A DNA stretch of 64,000 bases from Streptomyces sp. SCSIO 75703 (GTDB lineage Bacteria > Actinomycetota > Actinomycetes > Streptomycetales > Streptomycetaceae), in assembly GCF_036607905.1 (NCBI RefSeq), contig NZ_CP144555.1, positions 3,162,001 to 3,226,000 on the forward strand, read 5' to 3'. Position 1 is the stretch's first letter. Each line of letters begins with the position of its first letter. This document shows, in pieces, positions 1 through 9,914 of this stretch. The notes under the pieces are model-generated. The model made no database searches and was not told the origin of the DNA. It saw only the letters and a program-made list of their open reading frames with translations. A program made the translations under genes and the position numbers.

Positions 1-738
1 GGCCCCGGGGGAGATCACGAACGGCGGGTTGGACACGATCAGGTCGTACGTCTCCTCGCCGACCGGCTCGTAGAGCGAGCCCTCCCGCAGGTCGGCGGCG
101 GGCGCCCCGGACAGGGCGAGGGTGAGCGCGGTGATGTGCAGGGCGCGCGGGTTCACGTCGGTGGCCGTCACGCGCGTGGCGTGCCCGGAGGCGTGCAGCG
201 CCTGGATGCCGGAACCGGTGCCGAGGTCGAGGGCCGCGCGGACGGGGGCGCGCACGGTGAGGCCGGCGAGCGTGGTCGAGGCGCCGCCGACGCCGAGGAC
301 GACGCCCTCGGCCCGGTTGCCGATGCCGCCCGCACCGCCGACGGCGCAGCCCAGGTCGGAGACGATGAACCAGTCCTCGCCGTCCGGTCCGCCGTACGGG
401 CGCACGTCGACGGCGGCCGCCACCTCCTCCCCGTCGGTGCGCACGAGCCACCCGTGCGCCAGGCAGTCGTCCAGGGGCAGGACGTCCGCCACGCGCGCGT
501 GGGGCACGGGTTGCTGGAGCAGGAACAGCCGCACGAGCAGTTCCAGCGGCGTGTCGCCCCGGGTGGCCCGGAGCGCGGGCACCGTCTCGCTGCGGGACAG
601 CGCCGCGTAGGCGGGGGCGCCGAGCAGTTCCAGCAGTCCGTCGGCGGTGAAGGACGCCCCGAGCAGGGCCTCCCGCAGTCGCGCGGCGACGTCGGGGTGG
701 TCGGCTGAGGGAAGGGGGGAGAGGCTGGCGTTACTCAC
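1..738 (-). CDS. Class I SAM-dependent methyltransferase, C-terminus outside window
   Basis: The frame is open from a GTG at 738 to the window edge (246 codons), so the C-terminus is missing. A helical N-terminal region is followed by a Rossmann-type SAM site, LDLGTGSGIQALHAS (motif I), then TDVNPRAL and the catalytic-type motif SNPPF. NPPF is typical of enzymes that methylate an amide or exocyclic nitrogen in glutamine, adenine or guanine. The family resembles HemK/RsmC-like N-methyltransferases with an extra N-terminal domain; the substrate cannot be told from sequence. It is transcribed away from a lipoprotein gene on the same strand. Confidence 0.8.
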   Translation of the reverse strand, partial: MSNASLSPLPSADHPDVAARLREALLGASFTADGLLELLGAPAYAALSRSETVPALRATRGDTPLELLVRLFLLQQPVPHARVADVLPLDDCLAHGWLVRTDGEEVAAAVDVRPYGGPDGEDWFIVSDLGCAVGGAGGIGNRAEGVVLGVGGASTTLAGLTVRAPVRAALDLGTGSGIQALHASGHATRVTATDVNPRALHITALTLALSGAPAADLREGSLYEPVGEETYDLIVSNPPFVISPGA

Positions 739-865
739 GTCCCCATTGTGGCCCGCGTCCCGCCCCTCGGCCGGGGGGCGGGCACCGCCGGGTGGACGCA
801 CTCCACGGGCCGGGGCGGGCGAGTGGCGGGGCCGGGCGCGCGGGGGCCGTCGCCGGATGCGGGGG

Positions 866-1432
866 TCAGCCCTGTGCCGCCGGGGCGGTGGCCGACTTGC
901 AGCTCGGCTGCTTGGCCATCGCCTTGCCGACGTCGCCCTCCTCCAGGGTCCTGAGCGCGTCGCTGCCGTTCTTGCCGAGCTTGTTCAGCTCGGTGGCGAT
1001 GTCCTTGAGTCCGTCGGCGAACTTGGCCTGGTCCTTGGTGTCGAGGTCCTCCACCTGCGTCTTCAGGGAGGCGTACGCCGAGGAGAGGCTGTCGAGTTCC
1101 TTGACGGCGTCCTTTTGCTTCTTCTCACCGTCGTCGACGTTCGGCGGCCCGGCCTTCTGCACGGCGGCGCCCATCGCCTTGTAGGCGTCGGACATGTCCT
1201 GGAACGCCTTCGCGTCGGTCTTCTGGACCTGCTCCGGCGTGCTGTTGTCCGAGGTCTCCTTCTGGATCGCGGTGTTGGCGGCCTCGATCTTCTTGGCCTG
1301 CGGCTGCACCGCGTCGCAGACCTCCTTCGCCCAGGCGTCCAGCTTCTCGTTGCCGTCGCCGCCGCCGCATCCCGTCAGCGCCAGTACCAGTACCGCACCG
1401 CCGGACAGCGCGGCCGCGAGCTTCTTGTTCAC
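866..1432 (-). CDS. Small secreted lipoprotein
   Basis: The protein has about 188 residues. It starts with a basic stretch (VNKK), then a hydrophobic segment ending in the lipobox LTGC, so it should be exported, lipidated on Cys and anchored outside the membrane. The mature part is rich in Lys, Asp and Gln and probably forms helices. The GTG at 1432 is preferred because GGAAGGGA lies about 8 bases upstream; an in-frame ATG at 1450 is possible but overlaps that ribosome site. No enzymatic motif is visible. Function is unknown. Confidence 0.72.
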   Translation of the reverse strand: MNKKLAAALSGGAVLVLALTGCGGGDGNEKLDAWAKEVCDAVQPQAKKIEAANTAIQKETSDNSTPEQVQKTDAKAFQDMSDAYKAMGAAVQKAGPPNVDDGEKKQKDAVKELDSLSSAYASLKTQVEDLDTKDQAKFADGLKDIATELNKLGKNGSDALRTLEEGDVGKAMAKQPSCKSATAPAAQG

Positions 1433-1618
1433 CGGTTTGGTCCCTTCCATGGCTCTCGGCCCCGGAACATACACGCCGGATGGAGGACACGGTCAGGACG
1501 AACATCCGTTAAGAGCGTGTCTGACGCCATTTGCACCAAGAGAGAGAAGCCTCACCACGCGCGGGCGCCCCCGTCCCGCGCATACCGGCGACACGCGTGC
1601 GCGCCATGGCCTACGGCT

Positions 1619-1652
1619 GGGCGGACGGCGTGTCAACACACGCCGTCCGCCC
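1619..1652 (-). terminator. Strong hairpin downstream of hppA
   Basis: A perfect 15-bp inverted repeat (1619-1633 with 1638-1652) with the four-base loop CAAC lies 40 bases beyond the hppA stop. There is no T-run, as is usual in Streptomyces. It probably ends hppA transcription and separates it from the lipoprotein gene. Confidence 0.75.
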
Positions 1653-1692
1653 ACGCCTTGGCTCTTCCCCGCTGGTCCGGGCACCGGGCCGG

Positions 1693-4098
1693 CTAGGACA
1701 CCACCGCCGGGTCGCGCGGCGTCGGCGTGCGGCCGGGATCGTCCCCGTCGTCCACGGCGATGCCGCGCCGTTTGGACACGTACACCGCCGCGGCGATGAC
1801 GAGGAACGCGACGACCGCGACCAGGACCCGTACGCCGATGCTCCGGTCCGCGCCGTACGAGAACTTGATGACCGCCGGCGCGATGAGCAACGCCACCAGG
1901 TTCATCACCTTCAGCAGCGGGTTGATGGCCGGTCCGGCGGTGTCCTTGAAGGGGTCGCCGACCGTGTCGCCGATGACGGTCGCCGCGTGGGCGTCGCTGC
2001 CCTTGCCGCCGTGGTGGCCGTCCTCGACGAGTTTCTTGGCGTTGTCCCAGGCGCCACCGGAGTTGGCGAGGAACACCGCCATCAGCGTGCCGGTCCCGAT
2101 GGCACCCGCCAGGAAGGCGCCCAGCGCGCCCACGCCGAGCGTGAACCCGATGAAGATGGGCGCCATCACGGCGAGCAGTCCGGGCGTGGCGAGTTCGCGC
2201 AGGGCGTCCCGGGTGCAGATGTCGACGACCTTTCCGTACTCCGGGGTCTCGCTGTAGTCCATGATCCCGGGCTTCTCGCGGAACTGGCGCCGCACCTCGA
2301 AGACCACCGAACCCGCCGACCGCGACACCGCGTTGATCGCCAGCCCCGAGAAGAGGAAGACGACCGCCGCGCCCGCGACGAGCCCGACCAGGTTGTTGGG
2401 CTGAGAGATGTCCATCATCAGGCTCATCGGGGCGCCCTGCCCGGTCAGCTTCTCGCCCACCTGCCGGGCGCCGGTGGTGATGGCGTCGCGGTACGAGCCG
2501 AACAGCGCGGACGCCGCGAGCACGGCCGTGGCGATGGCGATGCCCTTGGTGATGGCCTTGGTGGTGTTGCCGACGGCGTCCAGGTCGGTGAGCACCTGCG
2601 CGCCGGCGCCCTCGACGTCGCCGGACATCTCGGCGATGCCCTGGGCGTTGTCGGAGACGGGGCCGAAGGTGTCCATGGCCACGATCACGCCGACCGTGGT
2701 GAGCAGGCCGGTGCCCGCCAGCGCCACCGCGAACAGCGCCAGCATGATCGAGGTGCCGCCGAGCAGGAACGCCCCGTAGACGCCGAGGCCGATCAACAGG
2801 GCGGTGTACACGGCGGATTCGAGGCCGACCGAGATGCCCGCGAGGACCACGGTGGCGGGTCCGGTGAGCGAGGTCTTGCCGATGTCCCTGACGGGGCGCC
2901 GGGTGGTCTCGGTGAAGTAGCCGGTGAGCTGCTGGATCAGGGCGGCGAGCACGATGCCGATGGCCACCGCGACCAGGGCGAGGACGCGCGGGTCGCCGCT
3001 CCTGCCCGCGATCGCCGCGTCGGTGACCCCGTCGAGGTCGGCGTACGAGCCGGGAAGATAGACGAAGACGGCCACCGCCACCAGCACCAGCGAGATCACC
3101 GCGGAGAGGAAGAAACCCCGGTTGATCGCGCTCATGCCGCTGCGGTCGGAGCGCCGGGGCACCACCGCGAAGATCCCGACCATGGCGGTGATCACACCGA
3201 TCGCCGGGACCAGCAGCGGGAAGGCGAGCCCCGAGTCGCCGAAGGCGACCTTGCCGAGGATCAGCGCGGCGACCAGGGTCACCGCGTAGGACTCGAAGAG
3301 GTCGGCGGCCATGCCCGCGCAGTCGCCGACGTTGTCGCCCACGTTGTCGGCGATGGTCGCGGCATTGCGCGGGTCGTCCTCCGGAATGCCCTGTTCGACC
3401 TTGCCGACCAGGTCGGCGCCGACGTCGGCGGCCTTGGTGAAGATGCCGCCGCCGACACGCATGAACATGGCGATCAGCGCGGCCCCCAGGCCGAAGCCCT
3501 CCAGCACCTTCGGCGCGTCGGCCGCGTAGACGAGCACCACGCAACAGGCGCCCAGCAGGCCGAGTCCCACGGTGAACATGCCGACGACGCCACCCGTCCT
3601 GAAAGCGATCTTCGTCGCCTTGTGCGAGACGAGAGTGAGATCCTTTTCCGGTTCGCCCGGCGCCGGTGTCGCTTCCCGCGCCGCCGCAGCGACGCGCACG
3701 TTACTGCGGACGGCGAGTCGCATACCGATATATCCGGTCGCCGCCGAGAACACCGCACCGACCAGGAAGAAGATCGACCGTCCGGCGCGCTGATTCCAGT
3801 CGTCCGCGGGCAACAGCATGAGCAGGAAGAACACCACGACGGCGAATACGCCGAGCGTGCGCAACTGCCGGGCCAGATAGGCGTTCGCGCCTTCCTGGAC
3901 CGCCGCCGCGATCTTCTTCATGCTGTCGGTGCCCGCATCCGCCGCGAGTACCTGACGCACCAGGACCCCCGCCAGCACCAGAGCGGCCAGGGCGACGACC
4001 GCGATGACCGCGATCAGCACCCGGTTCCCGTCGGTCAGCACCGCGGCGGCGAGGTTCGGGGACGCGCCCCATTGATGAGGGATGGGAAGCTCCGCCAT
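1693..4098 (-). CDS. hppA: Membrane proton-translocating pyrophosphatase
   Basis: This 801-residue membrane protein hydrolyses pyrophosphate to pump protons. The substrate loop is clear: GGGIFTKAADVGADLVGK at residues 216-233 and the acidic DNVGDNVGDCAGM at 251-263, with many hydrophobic helices throughout. The diagnostic segment GNTTKAITKG (510-519) has Lys at 514. In this family Lys here, instead of Ala, marks potassium-independent enzymes, so this should be a K+-independent H+-PPase. Length is normal for actinobacteria. It is a single gene followed by a strong hairpin and preceded by a long non-coding region. Confidence 0.97.
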   Translation of the reverse strand: MAELPIPHQWGASPNLAAAVLTDGNRVLIAVIAVVALAALVLAGVLVRQVLAADAGTDSMKKIAAAVQEGANAYLARQLRTLGVFAVVVFFLLMLLPADDWNQRAGRSIFFLVGAVFSAATGYIGMRLAVRSNVRVAAAAREATPAPGEPEKDLTLVSHKATKIAFRTGGVVGMFTVGLGLLGACCVVLVYAADAPKVLEGFGLGAALIAMFMRVGGGIFTKAADVGADLVGKVEQGIPEDDPRNAATIADNVGDNVGDCAGMAADLFESYAVTLVAALILGKVAFGDSGLAFPLLVPAIGVITAMVGIFAVVPRRSDRSGMSAINRGFFLSAVISLVLVAVAVFVYLPGSYADLDGVTDAAIAGRSGDPRVLALVAVAIGIVLAALIQQLTGYFTETTRRPVRDIGKTSLTGPATVVLAGISVGLESAVYTALLIGLGVYGAFLLGGTSIMLALFAVALAGTGLLTTVGVIVAMDTFGPVSDNAQGIAEMSGDVEGAGAQVLTDLDAVGNTTKAITKGIAIATAVLAASALFGSYRDAITTGARQVGEKLTGQGAPMSLMMDISQPNNLVGLVAGAAVVFLFSGLAINAVSRSAGSVVFEVRRQFREKPGIMDYSETPEYGKVVDICTRDALRELATPGLLAVMAPIFIGFTLGVGALGAFLAGAIGTGTLMAVFLANSGGAWDNAKKLVEDGHHGGKGSDAHAATVIGDTVGDPFKDTAGPAINPLLKVMNLVALLIAPAVIKFSYGADRSIGVRVLVAVVAFLVIAAAVYVSKRRGIAVDDGDDPGRTPTPRDPAVVS

Positions 4099-4913
4099 TC
4101 GTCCTCCTTGACGCTTGGGCTGAGCTCACGATGTGGACGGGATTGTAGGTACGGGAACCTGATCAAAACAGAGCACGACAAATAGATGTGCACTGTCAAC
4201 CGAAAAGCGCCGTTCGCGGTAACGCCTTTCGGGCGTTAAATCGACCGGGAAGAGATCACTCTTTTCGTGATCCATTCACAGCACACGCGGAACGTGAAGG
4301 AATTCGCGTGGTGCACTGGACCACTGTAGGCGCGGGCCTCCCCTGCCGCACGCGCCGAAAGGCACGCCTGGGACGGGGCCTTTCGGGTGGCCCGGGTGCC
4401 GGGTGAGGGGGCGGGAGCGCTCGGCCGAGGCGGGGCGGGTCGGCCCTGGGAGGTGCCACGGGAGAAGGCAGGGGGTGCTCGCCGGGCGGGTCGCGGGAGG
4501 TGCCACGGAGGGGGTGCTCAGGCGCGGCGGAGGTGAGGGTTGACCCCCGGGAGGACGCCCTGAACGCTGAGGTGGTGTCGATGCGGTGCAGGTGGGTCAC
4601 CTGGGGCGGGCGTCAGCGGGCGGTACCGCGGATCGGGTCCGGAGCGGGCGCGCGGGCTTGCGAACGGACGGGCGTGACCGTGCCCGTCCGAGGTGCGCCG
4701 AAGCGGACGCGCGCGGGCTTCCGAGCGCCCCGGGAGGCGTGACGCCGCGCGGACTGGGCCGGGCGGGCTCGGTGAGTCCAGGGGCCGGAGCACCGACGGT
4801 GTGGCCGCCACCGGAGAGGACCGACCTCGGGTCGGTGCGAAAGACGGCTGCTGCCGGGGGAGCTACGGCCACCGGGGCCGGGGCTCCGGGAACGGAGCGT
4901 GCGGTCGATCGGA
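4099..4913. other. 815-bp region without a convincing gene
   Basis: This is the region between hppA and the anti-sigma gene. The part next to hppA (4099-4270) is A/T-richer and probably holds its promoter. A weak hairpin (about 4357-4386, CCGAAAGGC against GCCTTTCGG) could end the bldG/anti-sigma transcript. A direct repeat, GGAGGTGCCACGG followed by GGGGGTGCTC, occurs near 4449 and again near 4496. The open frames here lack the codon bias of neighbouring genes. Confidence 0.55.
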
Positions 4914-5339
4914 TCAGGCGGTCGGCAGGTCGGCGGGGGCCGTCGGCCAGGTCATGCGGATCAGGCCACCGCCCTCGTCCGCCGTGACCTCGACGTCGTC
5001 GACGAGCCCGCTGATGACCGCGAGGCCCATCTCGTCCTCCTCGGCCTCCGCCTCCGCGGCGGGGCCGCCGGCGGCGCCCATGACGGCGTGCGGCGCCTCG
5101 TCACCGACCTCGATGGAGAACTGCTTCTCCTCCTCGATCAGCGCCACCGTCACCGGCGCCGTGATGCCCACGTGCCGATGCAGGCCCACGGCCCGGCTGC
5201 ACGCCTCTCCGACGGCGAGCCTGACCTCGTCGAGGACCGCCTCGTCCACTCCGGCCCGGCGTGCCACGGCGGCCGCCACGAGACGGGCGGTGCGGACATG
5301 CTCGGGCAGCGCGCTGAAGCGGAGTTCAACGGTGGCCAT
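4914..5339 (-). CDS. RsbW-like anti-sigma factor / ATP-binding protein, partner of BldG
   Basis: This 141-residue protein has the HATPase_c_2 fold of serine-kinase anti-sigma factors. The N-box is seen in DEVRLAVGEACSRAV and the G1 region in MGLAVISGLVDDV; an acidic Ala/Glu-rich insert lies between them. It follows bldG by about 107 bp on the same strand, so both are probably co-transcribed. In S. coelicolor the corresponding protein (SCO3548) is reported to bind BldG. It is likely to regulate, or be regulated by, the BldG antagonist in a partner-switch controlling development. Its own sigma-factor target is not evident from sequence. Confidence 0.88.
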   Translation of the reverse strand: MATVELRFSALPEHVRTARLVAAAVARRAGVDEAVLDEVRLAVGEACSRAVGLHRHVGITAPVTVALIEEEKQFSIEVGDEAPHAVMGAAGGPAAEAEAEEDEMGLAVISGLVDDVEVTADEGGGLIRMTWPTAPADLPTA

Positions 5340-5446
5340 GCATCCCCCTCGGAGCTACGGGCGTGCTGTCGAGGGTCCGGGCGGACGCCGGCCCGGACCC
5401 CCTCGTGCTACGGGCGCCCCGGGCCGGGCGGGCCCGGGACCGGCCG

Positions 5447-5788
5447 TCAGTCGGTGGCCGCCACCGCTTCCTCGACCGAGGTGTGAATCGGGAACACCTT
5501 GGTCAGGCCGGTGATGCGGAAAATCTTGAGAATGCGCTCCTGGTTGCAGACCAGGCGCAGCGAGCCCTCGTGGGCACGCACACGCTTCAGGCCACCGACC
5601 AGCACACCGAGCCCGGTGGAGTCGAGGAAGTCCACGCCCTCCATGTCGACGACGAGGTGGAAACTCCCGTCGTTCACCAGCTCGACCAGCTGCTCGCGCA
5701 GCTTGGGCGCGGTGTATACGTCAATTTCGCCACCGACCTCGACGACCGTACGATCGCCGACGGTACGGGTCGACAGGGACAGGTCCAC
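5447..5788 (-). CDS. bldG: Anti-sigma factor antagonist BldG
   Basis: The 113-residue STAS-domain protein matches BldG closely by memory. The phosphorylatable serine is Ser57 in the conserved [10 protein letters not shown] motif. Unphosphorylated STAS proteins of this type bind and neutralise anti-sigma kinases; BldG is required for aerial growth and antibiotic production in Streptomyces. The gene lies just upstream of an RsbW-like gene. The intergenic segment to the divergent helicase gene (5789-5949) must carry promoters for both directions. Confidence 0.96.
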
Positions 5789-5949
5789 GGATCCTCCAGC
5801 ACCTTGCTATCGAGCGGTCGCCCCTCAGGGCTTCGGCTTGAAGCCCCCAGGACGGTTCGCCAGCCGCGATGGCATTCAATCACTTACCGGCAGGCGTGCA
5901 CGACGCCTTGGTCCCATTGTCCGTCACGCCAGTGACACACTCGGTGCCG

Positions 5950-8412
5950 ATGGCCAAGAATCACCGATCCGATCGACCCCTGGCCGAGCCGGGCTCCCGG
6001 CCGGTTCCGGGCACGATCCTGCACCGGCTCGCCGCGGGCCCGAGCCGGTCTGCGCGCATCACTCATACGGAGCACTTGCCCCCGCGCGCGGGACGTCATG
6101 CCGACTGGCCGGACCGGATTCGCCCGGAGGTGGTCGACGCCGTGCGGGCGGCCGGCGTCGAACGCCCCTGGGCCCACCAGGCGCGCGCCGTCGAGCACGC
6201 GCTGGACGGCGACTCGGTGGTCGTGGCCACCGGCACCGCCTCCGGCAAGTCCCTCGCCTACCTGGTCCCGGTGCTGTCCGCCCTGCTGGACGGTGCCGGA
6301 CCCCTCGCACCGCGGGACGGGCGGGGCGCGGCGGCGGATCCCGGCGCCGTGGCGCGGAGGGCGGGCGGGCGCGGGGCCACGGCCCTCTACCTCGCCCCCA
6401 CCAAGGCGCTCGCCGCCGATCAGCACCGGGCGGTGAGGGACCTCGCGGAGCCGCTCGGCACTCCCGTACGCGCCGCGGTGTACGACGGCGACACCCCGTT
6501 CGAGGAACGCGAGTGGATCCGCCAGTACGCCACGTACGTCCTGACCAACCCGGACATGCTGCACCGGGGCATCCTGCCCTCCCACCCCCGCTGGTCGTCG
6601 TTCCTGAAATCGCTCGAGTACGTCGTGATCGACGAGTGCCACACCTACCGGGGCGTCTTCGGCTCGCACGTCGCCCAGGTGCTGCGGCGACTGCGCCGGC
6701 TGTGCGCCCGTTACGGCTCCTCCCCGGTCTTCCTGCTGGCCTCCGCCACCGCCGCCGAGCCCGCGGTGGCGGCCCGCCGGCTCACCGGGGTACCCGTGGT
6801 GGAGGTCGCCGACGACGCCTCGCCCCGTGGTGAACTGGTTTTCGCCCTCTGGGAGCCGCCCCTGACCGAACTCCGGGGCGAGAAGGGAGCACCCGTACGC
6901 CGTACGGCCACCGCCGAGGCCGCCGACCTGCTCACCGACCTCACCGTGCAGGGCCTGCGCTCGATCACCTTCGTCCGTTCCCGCCGGGGCGCCGAGCTGA
7001 TCTCGGTGATCGCCCAGGAACGCCTGGCCGAGGTCGACCGGTCGCTGGCCCGGCGTGTCGCGGCCTACCGCGGCGGCTATCTCCCCGAGGAGCGCCGGGC
7101 CCTGGAAAGCGCCCTGCACTCGGGTGAACTCCTCGGCCTCGCGGCCACCAACGCCCTCGAACTCGGCGTCGACATCTCCGGCCTGGACGCCGTGGTGATC
7201 GCCGGCTATCCGGGCACCCGCGCCTCGCTGTGGCAGCAGGCCGGCCGTGCGGGCCGGTCCGGGGAGGGGGCCCTCGCGGTGCTGGTCGCCCGGGACGACC
7301 CGCTGGACACCTTCCTGGTCCACCATCCGGAGGCCCTGTTCGACCAGCCGGTGGAATCCACCGTCCTCGACCCCGACAACCCGTACGTCCTGGCCCCGCA
7401 CCTGTGCGCGGCGGCGGCCGAACTGCCGCTGACCGAGGAGGACCTGCCGCTCTTCGGTCCCGCCTGCGAGAAGGTGATCCCCCAACTGGAGGCGGCGAGA
7501 CTGCTGCGCCGGAGGACCAGGGCCTGGCACTGGACGCGCCGCGAACGGGCCGCCGACCTGACCGACATCCGCGGCGAGGGCGGCAGGCCGGTCCAAGTCG
7601 TGGAGGCCGGTACGGGCCGGCTGCTCGGCACGGTCGACGCCGGGGCCGCCCACACGACCGTCCACGAGGGCGCCGTCCACCTCCACCAGGGCCGCACCTA
7701 CCTCGTCCGCTCCCTCGACCTGGAGGACTCCGTAGCCCTCGTCGAGCAGGCCACCCCGTCGTACTCGACGGTCGCCCGCGACACCACGGCGATCTCCGTC
7801 CTGGAGACCGGCACCGAGATCCCCTGGGGCGACGGCCGCCTGTGCTACGGCTCGGTCGAGGTCACCAACCAGGTGGTCTCCTTCCTGCGCCGCCGCCTGA
7901 TCACCGGCGAGGTCCTCGGCGAGACCAAGCTCGACCTGCCGCCCCGCACGCTGCGCACGCGGGCGGTGTGGTGGACGGTCACCGAGGACCAGCTCGACGC
8001 GGCCCGGATCGGCCCGGAGATCCTCGGCGGCGCCCTGCACGCCGCCGAGCACGCCTCGATCGGCCTGCTGCCCCTCTTCGCGACCTGCGACCGCTGGGAC
8101 ATCGGCGGCGTCTCGGTCCCGTTGCACGCGGACACGTTGTTGCCGACGGTCTTCGTCTACGACGGCCACCCCGGCGGGGCGGGCTTCGCCGAGCGTGCCT
8201 TCCACACGGCCCGCGACTGGCTGGCGGCCACGCGCGAGGCCATCGCCTCCTGCGAGTGCGAGGCCGGCTGCCCGTCCTGCATCCAGTCCCCCAAGTGCGG
8301 CAACGGCAACGATCCGCTGCACAAGCGGGGTGCGGTCCGCCTGCTGACCGTGCTGCTGCGAGGCGCGGAGGGCGACGGAGGCAGTGGTGGCGGGCCCTCC
8401 GTGGCGGACTAG
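5950..8412 (+). CDS. DECH-box helicase of the helicase/secretion neighbourhood
   Basis: The 820-residue protein is a superfamily 2 helicase. Walker A is ATGTASGKS (93-101), Walker B is DECH (228-231), motif III is ASAT, and the C-terminal helicase motif QQAGRAGRSGEG is present. The end has a four-to-six cysteine cluster (Cys768-783, ending in KCGNGN) typical of the DUF1998/MZB domain of Hrq1- and MrfA-like repair helicases. The ATG at 5950 is chosen over upstream in-frame codons because coding bias starts there. This family is named for its constant position beside actinobacterial Tad genes, as found here. A role in DNA repair is likely but unproven for this subfamily. Confidence 0.92.
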   Translation: MAKNHRSDRPLAEPGSRPVPGTILHRLAAGPSRSARITHTEHLPPRAGRHADWPDRIRPEVVDAVRAAGVERPWAHQARAVEHALDGDSVVVATGTASGKSLAYLVPVLSALLDGAGPLAPRDGRGAAADPGAVARRAGGRGATALYLAPTKALAADQHRAVRDLAEPLGTPVRAAVYDGDTPFEEREWIRQYATYVLTNPDMLHRGILPSHPRWSSFLKSLEYVVIDECHTYRGVFGSHVAQVLRRLRRLCARYGSSPVFLLASATAAEPAVAARRLTGVPVVEVADDASPRGELVFALWEPPLTELRGEKGAPVRRTATAEAADLLTDLTVQGLRSITFVRSRRGAELISVIAQERLAEVDRSLARRVAAYRGGYLPEERRALESALHSGELLGLAATNALELGVDISGLDAVVIAGYPGTRASLWQQAGRAGRSGEGALAVLVARDDPLDTFLVHHPEALFDQPVESTVLDPDNPYVLAPHLCAAAAELPLTEEDLPLFGPACEKVIPQLEAARLLRRRTRAWHWTRRERAADLTDIRGEGGRPVQVVEAGTGRLLGTVDAGAAHTTVHEGAVHLHQGRTYLVRSLDLEDSVALVEQATPSYSTVARDTTAISVLETGTEIPWGDGRLCYGSVEVTNQVVSFLRRRLITGEVLGETKLDLPPRTLRTRAVWWTVTEDQLDAARIGPEILGGALHAAEHASIGLLPLFATCDRWDIGGVSVPLHADTLLPTVFVYDGHPGGAGFAERAFHTARDWLAATREAIASCECEAGCPSCIQSPKCGNGNDPLHKRGAVRLLTVLLRGAEGDGGSGGGPSVAD

Positions 8413-9123
8413 CCGGGAGTGCCCCACCGCCTGCCCCGGCCGGGAACGGGCGCGACGGGACGGCTCCGGCGTCACGTGCTTCGCGCCGGGCTCAGGGGCT
8501 GTCACCACCGGCTGCTCGACGACAGGCCGGGGGTCCACGCCTGCCTGCCGGGGGTCCGGGAGAGCGCCGGGAATCACCGGCCCGCGCGACCGCGACCGCA
8601 CGACGGGGCTCAGGGACATCGCCGTCTTCGCCGGGGCACCGGCAGGACCCGCGGACGCGACCCCGCGCACCGGATCCCCCGCGGCACGCCCCGCCGTGCC
8701 GGTCGGTCCGGCCGGCCCCGTCCGTGAAGGGCCGCCGGACCACTCCCCCGGCTCCGGCTCCGGCCCCGCTCGGGCACGGACCTCCGCCGCGAAGGGGCCC
8801 CGGCCCGACGACGCCGTCACGTCCGAGACCTGCCCGACGAGCACGCACCGCACGAGCCGCGTGCCCTGGGCCCGTGCGATCCGGTCCGCCCGCTCGCAGG
8901 CCGCCGCATCGCCACGTGCCCAGTGGTCCGCCGCCGCGAGTGCCGCGAGGTCGGCGCCGCCGGCCGCGCGATGCCGGGCCACGACTGCCTGCCCCAGGGC
9001 CAGCACGACGCCGAACACCAGGCACAGCACGGCGATGACGACGAGACCCCAGACAGTGGCCGACCCCTGGTCGCGTGCCGGGCCGGTCGAGGCCCCGGGG
9101 ACCGCGAACGCCTCCGGCTTCAC
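8413..9123 (-). CDS. TadE-like pilus protein of the helicase/secretion neighbourhood, 3' end unresolved
   Basis: The recognisable part, about 8,740-9,060, reads DQGSATVWGLVVIAVL followed by a membrane helix and GGADLAALAAADHW, the signature of the small TadE-like protein found between this helicase and the tad genes. A GTG at 9123 (or an ATG at 9375) could start it. No in-frame stop occurs before or within the antisense of the helicase gene; the frame stays open to about 5,884. A stop in a neighbouring frame lies at 8,492. A frameshift or loss of the stop is therefore likely, which fits decay of the disabled tad operon. The end given is only the helicase boundary. Confidence 0.55.
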
Positions 9124-9401
9124 AGCCCTGCCCGGCGTTCCGCGCCCGGCGGCGTCCAGGCCGTCCACGCTTCTGATCGCCGACCCGCCCGCGACGGCGT
9201 CCGGGGTGCACGCGGCACTGCCCGCCGATTCGCACCCGGCGGCGTCCAGCTCCCGGCCCGGGACGACCGCCGGACCGTGGCGGAGCGGGACGCCCCGGCC
9301 CTCCTCCGCCCCCGAGCCCGCCCAGCCGCGCGCAGGTGGCCCGCCGTCCCGGCGGAGGCACAGGAGCGCCCGCATCGGCCACCGGAGCCTGCCACGGCCC
9401 G

Positions 9402-9914
9402 TCACGCCCCGTCTCCCGACTCTCGGGGGCCGGGGCGCCCGGTTCCCGCTCCCCGGGCCATCGTCCGGTCCGGCGCCTGTTCCGCCGCCGCCACCGCCTC
9501 CTCGCGTACCTCGAACGGCAGGGCGCTCAGCACCGGGAGTGCGGCCACCACGACGATCCGGACCCGGCCCCCCTCCCGGCCGACCGTGATCCGCGCGCCG
9601 CGCGGGGCTGCCTGGCGGGCGACCTCGAGGACCGCGTCGGGCGGGTCCTGGCGGGCCGCGGCGCGGGCAGCCGCCCGAGCCGCGTCCACACACTGGATCT
9701 GGGCCGCCACCACCAGGAGCACCCACACCAGAGCCATGGCGAACGCCACCAGCACCGGCAGCACCACGGCGGTCTCCGCCGTCACGAACCCCTCATCGCC
9801 CGAGCCGGTGAACCGGCCACCGGCCCGCGGATCGCACCGCCCCCTGTCGGCCGGTCCGCCGTTTCCCCCTCCCGACCGGGCCGGCCGGCTCGTCCGCCGC
9901 TCACATCCGCACAC
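9402..9914 (-). CDS. tadE: TadE-family pilus assembly protein
   Basis: A 170-residue frame starting with GTG, overlapping the pilin stop by 14 bases. After a Gly/Arg-rich N-terminus comes GFVTAETAVVLPVLVAFAM, the TadE-type prepilin-like segment with Glu five residues after the potential cleavage site, then a single membrane helix and AAR-rich helices. It should be a minor pseudopilin of the Tad system. The exact start is uncertain because the conserved part begins about 40 residues in. Confidence 0.8.
   Translation of the reverse strand: MCGCERRTSRPARSGGGNGGPADRGRCDPRAGGRFTGSGDEGFVTAETAVVLPVLVAFAMALVWVLLVVAAQIQCVDAARAAARAAARQDPPDAVLEVARQAAPRGARITVGREGGRVRIVVVAALPVLSALPFEVREEAVAAAEQAPDRTMARGAGTGRPGPRESGDGA

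Noticed and set aside
1531..4185. An 884-codon open frame opposite hppA
   Set aside because: It is the antisense of a clearly coding pyrophosphatase and has Asp/His/Arg-rich composition typical of such shadows.
5884..9726. A 1280-codon open frame on the minus strand
   Set aside because: Most of it is the antisense of the helicase gene, where high third-position GC removes stops. Only the 8,740-9,123 part has a recognisable protein.
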